Assembly: GCF_037042905.1 (NCBI RefSeq)
Contig: NC_087256.1
Coordinates: 27,926,001 to 27,990,000 of the forward strand
DNA length: 64,000 nucleotides
Direction: 5' to 3'
From: Lytechinus pictus
Lineage: Eukaryota; Echinodermata; Echinoidea; Temnopleuroida; Toxopneustidae
Shown here: piece after piece, positions 47,920-59,329 of the stretch
Layout of the letters: every line of letters begins with the position of its first letter
Position numbering within the stretch: position 1 is the stretch's first letter
Position numbers and translations under genes: made by a program
Notes under the pieces: generated by a model
Databases searched by the model: none
The model's input: only the letters and a program-made list of their open reading frames with translations
What the model was told of the DNA's origin: nothing

Positions 47920-50595
47920 ATGGATGGATCGGGGTTGATCGGGCTCCTTCCAGTGCTGTCCATGGCCGCCTGGGCTTTCGCAGATGTGCCTTACCAATAT
48001 GAAACATCGGGAGGCAACCACTCAGACCATCCAGGCGTCACATCTGTGAATTGTTCACTGGGTTCTTCTATGAAGAATATCTCATGCGTTGGACTTGGTC
48101 TCCAGGATGTCCCACAAGACCTTATTCCTGATGTGGAAGACCTCGACCTATCATCTAATCATATCCGATACCTCTCAAACTCCTCGTTCAGTCCGTACCG
48201 TCGTCTCAGAATTCTATCGTTATACTCTAATCATTTGAGAAAAATGGCTATTGGGTGTTTTTACGCCATGCCGAACCTTGAAATGCTAAACCTAGGAAAT
48301 AATCATCTACAAACGGTAAGATCCGACATGTTTAAAAAATCTAAGAACCTGGTTAGTTTAAGCCTCTATAAAAATATGTTCTTAGAACTCATCCCAAATG
48401 ACATTTTAAGTTGGCTTCCTAAACTGAGGAAACTAAACCTTGGTTTAACTTTTATATCCAGAATACACCTCAGTACCTGTAGTTCTAAGACTCCTGAACT
48501 GGACATAAATTTGGAGAACACATGGATTGCGAATATTACAGATGACACGTTAGCCATTAACTGTGAGATAAATTCACTGTCTATGAAGCAGAACTTGATA
48601 CCTATCTCGGTGATTGAACCACACACTATTGCTTCCCTGCACTCCAGGATATTCTCTTTCAGCTCAAATAAGGTCTCTGCAGAACAATGGAAACCCTTCT
48701 TCATAGGCATTGCCAACTCAGAAATCGAGGAGCTTGTTATACAAGCTAGCCGCATCGAGGAAATTGATCAAAGCTATTTTGAACCTCTGCAAAACAAGGA
48801 GCTTCAGATCCTTGATCTCAGTCACAACAGTTTCCCTAACATCACAAATAGTGGATTCCTAGAACTTCCGCTAGTCCATACCCTTATTCTTGATGATTGT
48901 CAAATTAAAAAAATACATCCCGAAGATTTTACAAAAATGAAAGGATTACGTGTACTTCATCTGAATTCCAATTGGATTAATTACATAAATGATTACTACG
49001 GTAATGTGACGTGGGATATTGATCTTCAAGAACTGTACCTCGCATTTAACAAACTGCATAGTATTCATTTGAAATCTTTTGAAGGGTTGAATAATCTAAC
49101 AATTTTGGATTTGAAGGGTAATGAAGATTTAGAACAGGTATTCATTGCCCCGTCTACAGGTTTATGGAACCTCCAGAGTTTAGATTTATCCCAGACAAGA
49201 TTAGATATAATTACGGTCTATGCTCCCTACCTACAAAGTTTCATTTCAAATGATTGTGAAGAATACTTCTTCATTTATTTGAGTGAATTGGGAATGCTCT
49301 TTAATCACAGTAAATTATTTCTTGAAAATGTATACTTGGAAAATAACGATCTTGTGGACCTTTGGTATAGCATTGATGGAAACTGGGTTTCTGTGTTCCA
49401 AGGTTTAAGGGGACTAAAACTTCTTGATGTAAAGAAAAACCCATTAAGATATCTGAAAGCTGGATTATTCACAGATTTGCAGAATCTCCAAATATTGGAT
49501 CTAAGCTATTGTGAACTCTCTTATCTTGAATCAAAGGCATTTGAAGGTCTTCAACGTCTTAAGAACTTACATCTTCAGGGTAATAGCTTGCACGAGCTTC
49601 CAAGTAGATTGTTTGAAAATACCGGAGAGCTAGCGATGATCCACCTGGAGGAAAACATACTGAGATATCTTGATCGTGATCTTTTTGTGAATTCATCAAA
49701 TCTTCGAAATCTGACTCTTCAAGGAAATCGATTGAGTGGATTTAATCGTAGTACCTTTGCGCCCCTATTTGATCATCTCTATTCAATAGATATTTCGAAA
49801 AATGAGGTTGTATGCACGTGTGATATAAAATGGCTTCCGGTCTGGCTGTCCGGGTCCATCATAGTTTTGAATGAAAATGACACTAGGTGTTCCCCTGCTT
49901 CTCTTGAAGAGCTCAAAGAAAAGCCATTGATGTCATTTAAACCAGCCGAATTGTGTGTCCAAGACATCGGTCTTTACTGCTCTCTACCTATCGTAACAAT
50001 TTGGATATTCATGGTTTTGGCCTTTGCATATCACTATCGATGGTTCTTAAAATATAAGTTGTTCCTCATGAAACTGGCAGTCATTGGATATCGGCAGATC
50101 CAGGATGCTCGAGACTTTGATCAGTATGAATTTCATTTAAACGTGATGTTTGCAGAAGAGGACGAAGCGTGGGTAAGAGATCGCCTCCGTCCAGTCTTAG
50201 AAGAAATGCTTCCTGATCACAACAGAAATATCTTCGGCGATAATGACCTTCCTATAGGTATGCATTACAACGAAGCCGTTGATTACGCTGTAGAAAATAG
50301 CTACAAGACAATTATTTTAGTCAGTAGAGCTGCTATCCAGGACAACTGGTTTGTTATCAAGTTTCGGATCGCTGCGGATCAGGTCAATGACTCTCAGCTA
50401 GAGAACGTAGTAGTGATCTTCTTGGAGGATATTCCGGGCGACGAGCTTCCATTCTTGGTGAGGCTGTATCTTAGTGTTCGCCAACCATACCTTGGTTGGG
50501 AAGAGGATGAAAGGTTTCAAGAGTACTTCTGGCAAACACTGATCAAGATGCTGACCATAAATCTAAGGAGCAATAATGCAATCCCATCCGAGTAA
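47920..50595 (+). CDS. Toll-like receptor, single coding exon, 891 aa
   Basis: A membrane pattern-recognition receptor that would signal through its cytoplasmic TIR domain. Seen here: a hydrophobic N-terminus (about 1-22) acting as signal peptide, then roughly 20 leucine-rich repeats (about 70-620; for example LDLSSNHIRYLSNSSF, LQILDLSHNSFPNIT). A C-terminal cap follows with Cys632, Cys634, Cys657 and Cys679, then a transmembrane helix about 684-706 and a TIR domain about 734-880. Box 2 is seen as GDNDLPIG (773-780, with the proline at the position critical in other TLRs) and box 3 as FW at 870-871. Box 1 is atypical (YEFHLNVMF). There is one cysteine-rich cap next to the membrane, as in vertebrate-type TLRs. 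The intronless ORF and the length fit sea urchin TLRs. The start has G at +4 and directly precedes the signal peptide. I do not give a gene symbol because orthology within large echinoderm families is not one-to-one. Confidence 0.95.
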   Translation: MDGSGLIGLLPVLSMAAWAFADVPYQYETSGGNHSDHPGVTSVNCSLGSSMKNISCVGLGLQDVPQDLIPDVEDLDLSSNHIRYLSNSSFSPYRRLRILSLYSNHLRKMAIGCFYAMPNLEMLNLGNNHLQTVRSDMFKKSKNLVSLSLYKNMFLELIPNDILSWLPKLRKLNLGLTFISRIHLSTCSSKTPELDINLENTWIANITDDTLAINCEINSLSMKQNLIPISVIEPHTIASLHSRIFSFSSNKVSAEQWKPFFIGIANSEIEELVIQASRIEEIDQSYFEPLQNKELQILDLSHNSFPNITNSGFLELPLVHTLILDDCQIKKIHPEDFTKMKGLRVLHLNSNWINYINDYYGNVTWDIDLQELYLAFNKLHSIHLKSFEGLNNLTILDLKGNEDLEQVFIAPSTGLWNLQSLDLSQTRLDIITVYAPYLQSFISNDCEEYFFIYLSELGMLFNHSKLFLENVYLENNDLVDLWYSIDGNWVSVFQGLRGLKLLDVKKNPLRYLKAGLFTDLQNLQILDLSYCELSYLESKAFEGLQRLKNLHLQGNSLHELPSRLFENTGELAMIHLEENILRYLDRDLFVNSSNLRNLTLQGNRLSGFNRSTFAPLFDHLYSIDISKNEVVCTCDIKWLPVWLSGSIIVLNENDTRCSPASLEELKEKPLMSFKPAELCVQDIGLYCSLPIVTIWIFMVLAFAYHYRWFLKYKLFLMKLAVIGYRQIQDARDFDQYEFHLNVMFAEEDEAWVRDRLRPVLEEMLPDHNRNIFGDNDLPIGMHYNEAVDYAVENSYKTIILVSRAAIQDNWFVIKFRIAADQVNDSQLENVVVIFLEDIPGDELPFLVRLYLSVRQPYLGWEEDERFQEYFWQTLIKMLTINLRSNNAIPSE

Positions 50596-50689
50596 AACTA
50601 TTTACTATCATACTGACTACAAAAACGATAAAGAAAGAAAATAATGTGCCTCTGGTCATCAAGTGCTACGATTATGCGGGTGTCTTTTT

Positions 50690-50860
50690 TCTATCAAAAT
50701 CTAGCTGCCTGTATTTTTCTTCTTCTTCTTCATCATTATCATTATCATCATCATCCCCTTCGTCTTATTTTTCTTCTTCTTCTCCTCTTTCTCCTCCCCT
50801 TCCTTTTCTTCTTCTTTTCTTCCTACTTCTTCGTTTCTTCTTCAGTGTTCTATTTCTGGG
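50690..50860. repeat. CTT/CAT-rich low-complexity tract in the TLR 3' region
   Basis: Pyrimidine-rich (TTCTTC)n and (TCATCA)n runs start about 95 bp after the TLR stop. The overlapping 74-85-codon ORFs are artefacts. Confidence 0.8.
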
Positions 50861-51033
50861 AAAGTCATGAAAGTGGTCAGAGCCGATTTCAATATTCGTA
50901 AGGGCAATCATTCCATCATTATTATTTCACTCCATCCAGTAGATAAATGGCATACTATTGAATTATATAACATAAAAAATTTCCTCAATGTGAAATATAG
51001 ATATCAAGATATTATCATTCTTCCACAAACACC

Positions 51034-51039
51034 AATAAA
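51034..51039 (+). terminator. Likely TLR polyadenylation signal AATAAA
   Basis: Canonical AATAAA 439 bp after the TLR stop codon and just before the 61-bp minisatellite. It is the first canonical hexamer in this orientation after the stop that I see. Confidence 0.5.
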
Positions 51040-51061
51040 ATAATGCATTCATTGTTGAGTA

Positions 51062-51962
51062 AGAAGACCAGGCTAACGTTCATGACGATGAACTCCGCAC
51101 CATTTTATAATATTGTCGAGTAACAAAACCATGGTACGTTCATGACGATGAACTCCGCACCATTTTGTACATTGTTGTATATTGTTGTACACCATTTTGT
51201 ATATTGTTGTCCGCATCATTTTTATATTGTTGTCGAGTAAGAAAAACATGATCACTTTCATGACGACGAACTCCGCACCATTTTATAACATTGTCGGGTA
51301 ACAAAAACATGATCACGTTCATGACGACGAACTTCGCACCATTTTATAATGTTGTCGAGTAACAAAACCATGATAACGTTCGTGACGATGAACTCCGCAC
51401 CATTTTATAATGTTGTCGAGTAAGAAAACCATGGTAACGTTCATGATGATTAATTCCGCACCATTTTATAATGTTGTCGAGTAATAAAACCATTATAACT
51501 TTCATTATGATGAACTCCGCACCATTTTATAATGTTGTCGAGTAAGAAAACCATGATAACGTTCATGATGATGAACTCCGTACCATTTTATCATGTTGTC
51601 GAGTAAGAAAACCATTATAACTTTCATTATGATAAACTACGCACCATTTTATAATGTTGTCGAGTAACAAAACCATGGTAACGTTCATGATGATGAACTC
51701 CGCACCATTTTATAATGTTGTCGAGTAACAAAACCATGGTAACGTTCATGATGATGAACTCCGCACCATTTTATAACATTGTCGAGTAAGAAAAACATGA
51801 TCACGTTCATGACGACGAACTCCGCACCATTTTATAATGTTGTCCGAGTAAGAAAACCATGATAACGTTCATGATGATGAACTCCGCACCAGTCTATAAT
51901 GTTTTCGAGTAAGAAAACCATGATAAAATTCATGACGATAAACTCCGCTCCATTTTATATAC
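51062..51962. repeat. 61-bp minisatellite, about 14 copies
   Basis: The unit contains AACTCCGCACCATTTTATAA, then TGTTGTCGAGTAA, AAACCATG and AACGTTCATGATGATG. Typical spacing is 60-61 bp, so no frame is kept. Near 51163-51230 the array is disturbed by a short ATTGTTGTA-type expansion. Units differ by point changes. Confidence 0.92.
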
Positions 51963-52085
51963 ACTGTATAAAGTATTAACGTCATATTTATTGTGATAGT
52001 CTATATAAAGTGGCGTGGCCAGAAACTGGGGTTCAATTAGACATCAAGCGGAAGTCTTAAAATCGAGGTACGCCATTTGACAAAT

Positions 52086-52358
52086 AATAACAATGATAAC
52101 GTCATATTCTACCCCCGGTAGCCAATTCAGTTCCGAAAACTATTCTTCTAGCGGGCTCAGCTTAACATGATTAACTTAATGCCACCAAGGCTTTAGCATG
52201 GCTACCTTGATTGAATGCTCGTTCATTCACCTCACCCGGGTCAAGTGCAGCATATGTGGGTAAATTTCTTGCTGAAGAAAAACACGCCATGACTAGGAGT
52301 CGAACCCACATCCATCGATTGACAGACGAGAGTCCTAATCACTAGACCACGACGCCCC
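52086..52358 (-). mobile_element. tRNA-derived SINE, full length
   Basis: On the minus strand the head GGGGCGTCGTGGTCTAGTGA holds an A-box match (TGGTCTAGTGATT), and GGGTTCGACTCC at 52307-52296 is a B-box match. The tRNA-like part is followed by a body of about 180 bp and a short AATAATAACAATGATAAC-type tail near 52086. The tRNA-like part is not a functional tRNA gene because it is embedded in the SINE body. Confidence 0.85.
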
Positions 52359-52369
52359 AAACACGAATT

Positions 52370-53240
52370 TATAGTCAATATACATGTATATACATATGTT
52401 TTTTTTTTCTATTGCAACTCAACTGTCTTGCAAAATTACGTTTGATTTGCGATTGATCGTATGTTTCTTGCAACGCCACATTAGTTTGATTAAATATTAT
52501 TCTGTAGTAATACTGTTTCATATCATATTTTCAAAATCTCTTATTGCTAAATGACACCCCGGAATATGCTGCTTTGTGTACTGTAGAAAATACCTTTTCA
52601 GTATAATTTAATGTTTTCTAATATTATTGATAACAATGTATTCTTATATTCTTGGATGTTTATGTTCTTTGATGTAAATAACTATTCATATCTTTGCAGT
52701 GTCAAAGAAATTATCCCACTGCATGCTCGTTATTAAAACGTAATATCTTTATTTTTATCACATGATTATTCTATATTTATAAGCCTTTGGTTTTAACAGT
52801 ATACTGTAACTAAACACGAATTCTAAATAAGAATATTGATTGAACTGTATTATTAGACATCTTTATCGATATGATGATATTCTATTCAGCAAGCAGACAA
52901 TTTCAATACTTAAAAACTTTAAATAAATTTAAACATAAACTGAGAATTGTAACTGGAAGAGATAAACATTTGATTCAGTATGTATTAAGGATCACTTAAT
53001 TAAAAGATGCTTGTATTTTTCTTTTGCTCAGTAAAACATTCTTATTCAATACTAGTATTCAACAAAGCTAAGAATCTCCTGATATAAAGACGGATTGATG
53101 AAGATTAAACTTTCACATCACAAATAACTTGTATGATGATCCCTTGTTATTCTGGTTTATCGGAGTAAAAGAATAACAATTAATTCTCACTGTAATTAAT
53201 ACACGAAGACGATGACGTTAAGGTAATAAATATCGCAACC
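52370..53240. other. Stretch with no recognised feature
   Basis: AT-rich intergenic sequence with no gene or clear repeat. Confidence 0.35.
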
Positions 53241-53261
53241 ACTACGGAGACGATTTCTGGA

Positions 53262-53500
53262 ACGTAGATAATCTATTGTCAAAAGTCCTTCGTGGCAAAG
53301 AAGCCTCTGTCGAAAATCGGTGAATCAAAACAGCAGTGTCGCCCGTGACTCTGGATAAACGACGTATTTCCAATTCTTCTTCAGCTCCGAATCTTGGGAC
53401 GGTCTGGTGTCTCGGTGCACCAATTTTGGACAAAGACCTCCCAGTTGTTCATTGTGTTTTGACGGGCATTTTCTATACATTTACTGTGTTTTTTAATCCG
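53262..53500. repeat. Unclassified dispersed repeat, copy 1
   Basis: About 240 bp running from AATCTATTGTCAAAAG to TTGACGGGCATTTTCTATAC aligns with 55468-55700 in the same orientation. Shared blocks include ACTCTGGA(T/C)AAACGAC, CAGCTCCGAA and GACAAAGACCTCCC. No terminal repeats or coding signal could be assigned; a 63-codon minus-strand ORF in copy 1 is broken in copy 2. Confidence 0.65.
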
Positions 53501-53679
53501 TCCCCGTTGCAACTGCGACACGCTATTGTTGTGAAAGACGGGGAGATAGTATTGTAAAGAGTGCCGTATAGACAGGTCTGCTTCACATACTGCGAATGAT
53601 TCCATATGGATTAGATATATGAGTATACATGCATGCACCACCTGTACCCACCCTCATCCACACGCACAAACGCACCCAA

Positions 53680-53930
53680 TGTTCGATATTTTTAAAAAAA
53701 TTCTAATTTAATCGTAAATGAATCGACATCCACTCCTACACCCACACACACCCTCACGTTCTCACACACACTAGTGCTCACCCTAACTACTCTGTCACAC
53801 ACACCCACGTTCTCTCACAAACACTAGTGCTCACCCTATACTACTCTGTAACACACACACACTCACACATACACACGCACACATCAACTCTCGCACTCGC
53901 AATTCACACTCCCACATTCACACTGAGATC
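53680..53930. repeat. CA-rich microsatellite region
   Basis: (CA)n runs interspersed with short duplicated phrases such as ACACTAGTGCTCACCCTA, which occurs twice (53767 and 53820). Confidence 0.8.
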
Positions 53931-53999
53931 TTCGGAGCCTTAATATGTTCGTAGAGCCACTCTTTTGAGGATTGTTTTCATTTTTCTATGACATTTCAT

Positions 54000-54668
54000 T
54001 ATACCAATTTATTCATTTCATTTATTGGTTTCCGTTTCACAATGTTGTACATAATATAATGAACATAACATAACAAAACAAAGTGATTACACAGACATTA
54101 TATCATATCTAGCATATTTATATATTTGGTGAACACAATTAAATAAATTAAGCTTTAAGAGTAAAACGTAAAATAGAGTATAATGTATTGCTCCTCAAAA
54201 ATACGGTATTTGTATTTTTACTTAAACATTTCGTGTGATGGCAGGACAATGTATGACAGATACAAGGCTGATAAATTAATTTTCTTTCGTTTGTGCTTCA
54301 CAAGAATTCCGATGGATCGACTAAAATGCTTGAAATGAAAACTCAATTATCAACAATTTGATGACGGAATGTTTTGTTGACGTTTTGTGGACAAAATCAA
54401 TCGATTTGTTCATGTCCGAAGCCGGGATTTTTGCAGAGTACACGCAACCTTATCACAGAAGAGTACATTTACACTAACATATGAACATGGATTGAAGGCG
54501 AGTTGTTCGACAGCTTGGCAAAAGAAGGATATTTGTATTTATCTGAGTTTTGGTTTTTCGGGATAGAGAGTAGAATATCGAAATATTTTGCCCGTTTGAT
54601 TTTGAGATGATGTATGTATGTTATAAGAATATTTTAAATTGTAACAGAAAATGACAGTCAAACTAAAT
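54000..54668. other. Stretch with no recognised feature
   Basis: AT-rich intergenic sequence, no gene seen. Confidence 0.35.
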
Positions 54669-54673
54669 TTCTC

Positions 54674-54705
<32 letters not shown>

Positions 54706-54717
54706 GGGGGGGGGGGG
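54674..54717. repeat. Long T-run followed by a G-run
   Basis: About 30 T residues followed directly by about 12 G residues. It may be a reversed retroelement tail or a transposon end, and is also a likely assembly-error site. Confidence 0.7.
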
Positions 54718-54724
54718 CTCTGGC

Positions 54725-55440
54725 CATATACACACTCTCTGTTTCTTTATCGTTGTATATAAAAAGATAATCACATTTTGGCGTCCGCTGATGTGAAGTT
54801 AAATAAAATGTTCAGTGATCTGAAGGTAAATGCTATACCATTCCTTATCTTCGCTTCGAAAAGACAGCTAATTCCAAATCACTTTGAAGCTATGGTTTGT
54901 CCAAACACCTCCACCATAGCAAAGCAAAGCAAAATGGAATCTATGTTAGCTGTGAAAATGAGTAGATTACTGAATCATAATGAATACATTTTCAATTTCA
55001 TCCAAACTTAGCTCATAAAGCAGAAAGGGAGAATGTTTTTAGAAGTTGATAATATATTATATTGACCAATATTTGACCTCGTGCTCATCATTGTATTCAG
55101 TTGAGTAATCATCTCATCGGCAAATTGACATTACAGCACTCGAATAGTCATTTTATTCTCATCATCCATGCAGCTTTGACATTTGTGTGGGACGGTGATT
55201 AATGATAGCCAAAATTACAGGCTTGGAGCTTACAGGCCCACTGGTCGATATCACATACTATATCCATCTCATATTGAATTACTACCGATGGAGTTGATAT
55301 ATCAGGCACCTATACACATCTGTACAAAAATTAAAAGATTTACAAATTTTTGACTACTTTATACATCACATGAAAAAGAACTTCATCTCAATCAAATACG
55401 AGACTAACTAGAAAGAGAAAACGAGGAGTTCTCACTTCAC
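54725..55440. other. Stretch with no recognised feature
   Basis: AT-rich sequence; a 77-codon ORF at 54778-55011 has no recognisable domain. Confidence 0.3.
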
Positions 55441-55467
55441 GAGGCTCGACGGGTTCAAGAACACAGA

Positions 55468-55700
55468 AAATCTATTGTCAAACGTATTTCATGACAAAGC
55501 AAAACCAAGAAGTCTTTGTCGAAACTTTGTGAATCAAAATGACAGTCTCATCCTGGACTCTGGACAAACGACATATTTGTGTAACTTTCCCGTCAGCTCC
55601 GAAACGTAGGACGAAACTGATGTTCCGGTTCACCAATATTCGACAAAGACCTCCCGCTGTTCATTGGGCATTTGACGGGCATTTTCAATATATTTTCTGT
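55468..55700. repeat. Unclassified dispersed repeat, copy 2
   Basis: Second copy of the unit at 53262-53500, in direct orientation, 2.2 kb downstream, diverged by scattered substitutions and small indels. Confidence 0.65.
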
Positions 55701-56114
55701 GTTCTGGAATTCGTTCTCTACTGCGTTTATTTAATACATAACCTTTGATCGCTCATCCTTCCACTCACCCTAGCATCTCCGAGGGGCTCCGCTCAATATT
55801 GTTTAAAAATTAAGACCCACTGCGGAGTTGAACCTGCCAATCATGATCTAGCCCGTGATAAACGTCTTTATATTTCGTCACCTTCACAAAGAGTTCGGTT
55901 TATAACGCATCGCCCCATTGGTCAGATCATGCTCACGTGATGGAGGCTGCTAGATATTCCACCAATCATTTTCCTGGTTAAAGTCTAGAATATTTTGCAT
56001 AATATAAAATGAATCAAATAAGATATGAAAAATCTTCAATCGATATTGTTGGAACTGGCGTGCAGATGAGGGGGTGGAGCATTGCACCCCTCCCCCCAAA
56101 AGTTCCACGACTAA

Positions 56115-56428
56115 CCCTACTAGAAACAACACCATGTCCCACAGTGTATGCCACAGTGTATTCACAGTGTGTTCACAGTGTGGAACACAATGTGAAATCA
56201 CCTTCACACTGTTAACTTTATACAATTTCAACAGTGAGAGTCACATATTCACTTAGTCGACCATGTGAACACGCTGTGAACAGTCCATCTGTCGAGGTGT
56301 CCACAGTGTGAAAATATCTTCACACTGTTGAATTTGAGCATTTTAACAGTGTGAATAATATTTTGCACATAGTCCACTATACGAACACACTGTGATCACA
56401 CTGTGTGACACTGATCTTTCCAGCAGGG
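56115..56428. mobile_element. 314-bp MITE packed with CACAGTGTG motifs
   Basis: Ends CCCTACTAGAAA and TTTCCAGCAGGG are imperfect inverted repeats. The interior contains more than ten CACAGTGT/ACACTGTG-type half-palindromes, including TTCACACTGTTAACTTTATA and the related TTCACACTGTTGAATTTGAG. No target duplication could be settled and no coding capacity is present. Confidence 0.7.
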
Positions 56429-56429
56429 A

Positions 56430-57210
56430 ATGTTAAAAAAAAAAAAAAAAAAAACAAGAACACGAAGGAGAAAAAAGGAAGAAAAGTAACGGGAATAGGG
56501 GGAAGTATGATATCATTTTTAATGAATTATTTTGTTTCAAAATGTATTTTGATTTAAAGCGCATTTTTTTTTGCTCCCTCGCGACCTTTTAAGAAATGTT
56601 GCTCAACTTGCTCCATACCCATAATGTGCAGTCTCAAAATGCTTGGTTCATTACGGCACTGATTGCTATTAATCACACCATTAGTTATATTATCTATGTC
56701 ATGATTTGTCATCATTGTTGTTATAATTGATGTTATCATTTTTATCAAGGTTATTCCATTAACTGATTGAACAATTTTCTTGACTATTTTATGCTATCAA
56801 TCAGATCATCAACACCATACAGACCTAAAGGCCGAAGTAGACAAAACACAAACAGCAAAGGCGAACAGACAGGTAGAGATAGAACGTGTTATCTGTCTTT
56901 AGTTACATACTAACACAAGCGCGTGGTATGACCTTACTGGTGGGGCTGGTTTCTTGGCGGGAACCTGGCGGCTTAATCTTCTTGAGTATACTCTAGCACT
57001 GGGTCGTCTGCATACTTGTAAAGTCACATTCCGTTAACTCTCTGTTTTGAATGAGGCAACGACAGGTAGAGCTTTGCGACATCTTCATCCTTCACCTCAC
57101 TCTAAATTATCATCCGATACCAGAGAAGTCAGTACTGGAGAGCACGATTGATGCCATGTTGCTAATTGATATTTTTAGGGGTTATCTTTTTGTTGATTTG
57201 TTTGGTAATG
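56430..57210. other. Stretch with no recognised gene
   Basis: Starts with an A-run of about 20; otherwise no gene or clear repeat was recognised. Confidence 0.3.
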
Positions 57211-57218
57211 TTTTGTTG

Positions 57219-57435
57219 ATATTCTTCTTCTTCCTCCTACTCCTCCTTCTCCTCCTCTTCTTCTTCTCATTATTATGATTATCGTTATAATTATTATTAT
57301 TATAGTTATGAATATCACTTATTTTTTCGTCTTTGTTATAATCTATTCCACCATTGTCGTTATCATTTATCGTTATTATCATTATCATTAGTACTATTAT
57401 TATTATTGTTATCATCATCAGTAGTAGTTGTAGTA

Positions 57436-57474
<39 letters not shown>

Positions 57475-57695
57475 TAGTAGTAGCAGCAGCAGCAGCAGCA
57501 GCAGTATACTTTGTTATAATCAATCACTTTTATTAGTACTATAATAACTATTATTATCGATAAAAACCACCAACATCACCATCATCATTATGATGACCAT
57601 AATCACCACCATCATCATCATCTTTAGCATCATCATCATTAGCACCATCAACACCACCAATAGCATCACCATCATCATCTTCTTCAGCATCACCA
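57219..57695. repeat. Cluster of different trinucleotide microsatellites
   Basis: In order: CTT/CTC-rich, ATT-rich, (AGT)n at about 57420-57480, eight GCA units near 57483-57504, and CAT/CAC-rich to 57690. ORFs reported here are artefacts of these repeats. Confidence 0.9.
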
Positions 57696-57699
57696 ACAT

Positions 57700-59050
57700 T
57701 ACATATCAGATAATAAGTAAAGTGGCCGACGGGTCCAATTTTTCGTTATCTGAGCAGCGTAAGTTCTTAATTCAACGTCATTCTACACCACATTAAACAG
57801 CTGAAAACTACCAAGTCTTTTTTCATTCATGTCAACCATTTTATTCTTAAGAATTCGCGAATGTCACATGACAAATGATAAAAAATGAGAATAATAACAT
57901 TAATACATTCATTATAACGTTTGAGATATAACATTTCCAGTCACAAAATAAAAAATCCTTTGCAAATTACCAAAATTTTATACGCGGCCATGGTAAACTT
58001 TAATGAGGAATACATTTTGTGACGAGAAACTCTGATTTACCATATTTGAGATAAGAATTACACGAATTAATGGTAAATCATTATTTTTCATCGTGAATAG
58101 AAGATTTTGCAAATAGATATTTTCAATAGGTTGAAATCAATAACAACCGATCAAAACGAAGAAAGCTATTGGTCTATTCCATTTATGATTTCTCTGTAGG
58201 ACAGAAATATACCTTTTATCTTTAATAAGCTTCACATCATTAATGCTGTTAAAACTTTGGGTTATAATGTAGTATGAATTATAAGAAACAGCATCTGAAA
58301 TTAATCAAATCGTACTGTTCATGAAGGAGTATGGCCGTGCAAAATGAAAAGAAATATTGGCAAGATAAGATAATTTTCTTATTTGTGACGGGAGTATTTC
58401 AGTTTGAATATAATTTGTATAAGATATTGCCATCACAATAAGTATCACTCGAGTAAGAAGGGTAATCGTATCGACGTTGTCTAACTTAATTACGATCTTA
58501 AATATCATATTTGTTCAATTCATTAAAAGAAATCCGAAGAAATTTGACCTCGGACGAGATGAAATCATACATCTTGCAGCATGCACATGATTAGCGCGTA
58601 AAAAACGATAAAAATACAAATAAAATGGTACGAGCGGTGTGCGAACAAGGCGCACTTGCTGACTTACGTTATGTTATTCGTTTTCAGTGTTTTGTCATAG
58701 GCAAAATAAGAAAGAAAGCAATCAGCAAAAAACACACACACACATTCTTTGGAAAGCAAATGGTATCAAATCCACAAATATCAATACATTCAATATAAAA
58801 ATTGCAAATAATTATTATCTATTCCTTATCATACAGCAAATATACAAATGACACTTGTTGGTTTATAAATAAACATTAATGTGTCTCTTTAAACCATAGA
58901 CGGCTGTTCCCGACGCTCTCGCCAACAGATGTAGACACAAAACCATGTATCTTAGATGTACAAACATTAAATATCATGCGATAAATTTTACATCATAATA
59001 TTTTCCTCGCTATGTCTGCTTCAAACCTTATTTTTCCCAAGTGGAGTACT
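57700..59050. other. Stretch with no recognised feature
   Basis: AT-rich sequence; no gene, RNA gene or repeat with clear ends. Confidence 0.3.
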
Positions 59051-59099
59051 CATCCGTTTCCTGGTTAAATTCAAGCCATTTTGGCTTTAAAATATTTTG

Positions 59100-59318
59100 A
59101 CATATATATGTTAATTTAAAACCAGCCTGGTAACCATATCGGAAAACACCAGTTTAAAATCAAACCGACATTGGTTTAACACTAATTGGTGTTGCCTAAA
59201 TGCCATATTGGTGTTAGCTTCAAGCCAAACTGGTGTTTCAACATTTCTCAGGTGTTTTTCGATATAATGTAGATATCAGGCTGGTGTTAAATTAACACCG
59301 GCGTTTTTGCAGTGTATG
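59100..59318. mobile_element. MITE fragment with a GGCGTTTTTGCAGTGTA end
   Basis: The right end, read inverted, is TACACTGCAAAAACGCC, a terminus common in marine invertebrate MITEs. The interior repeats the phrase TTGGTGTTA or CTGGTGTTA about six times. A matching left terminus was not found. Confidence 0.55.
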
Positions 59319-59329
59319 AACAAATTTGA

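Noticed and set aside
48366-48755. 129-codon minus-strand ORF within the TLR
   Set aside because: Antisense shadow of the leucine-rich repeat coding region.
51062-51962. Possible CRISPR-like or coding repeat
   Set aside because: A 61-bp head-to-tail minisatellite with no unique spacers and a length not divisible by three.
52296-52358. Apparent tRNA gene on the minus strand
   Set aside because: A and B boxes are present but the body and tail show a SINE; I could not draw a full cloverleaf.
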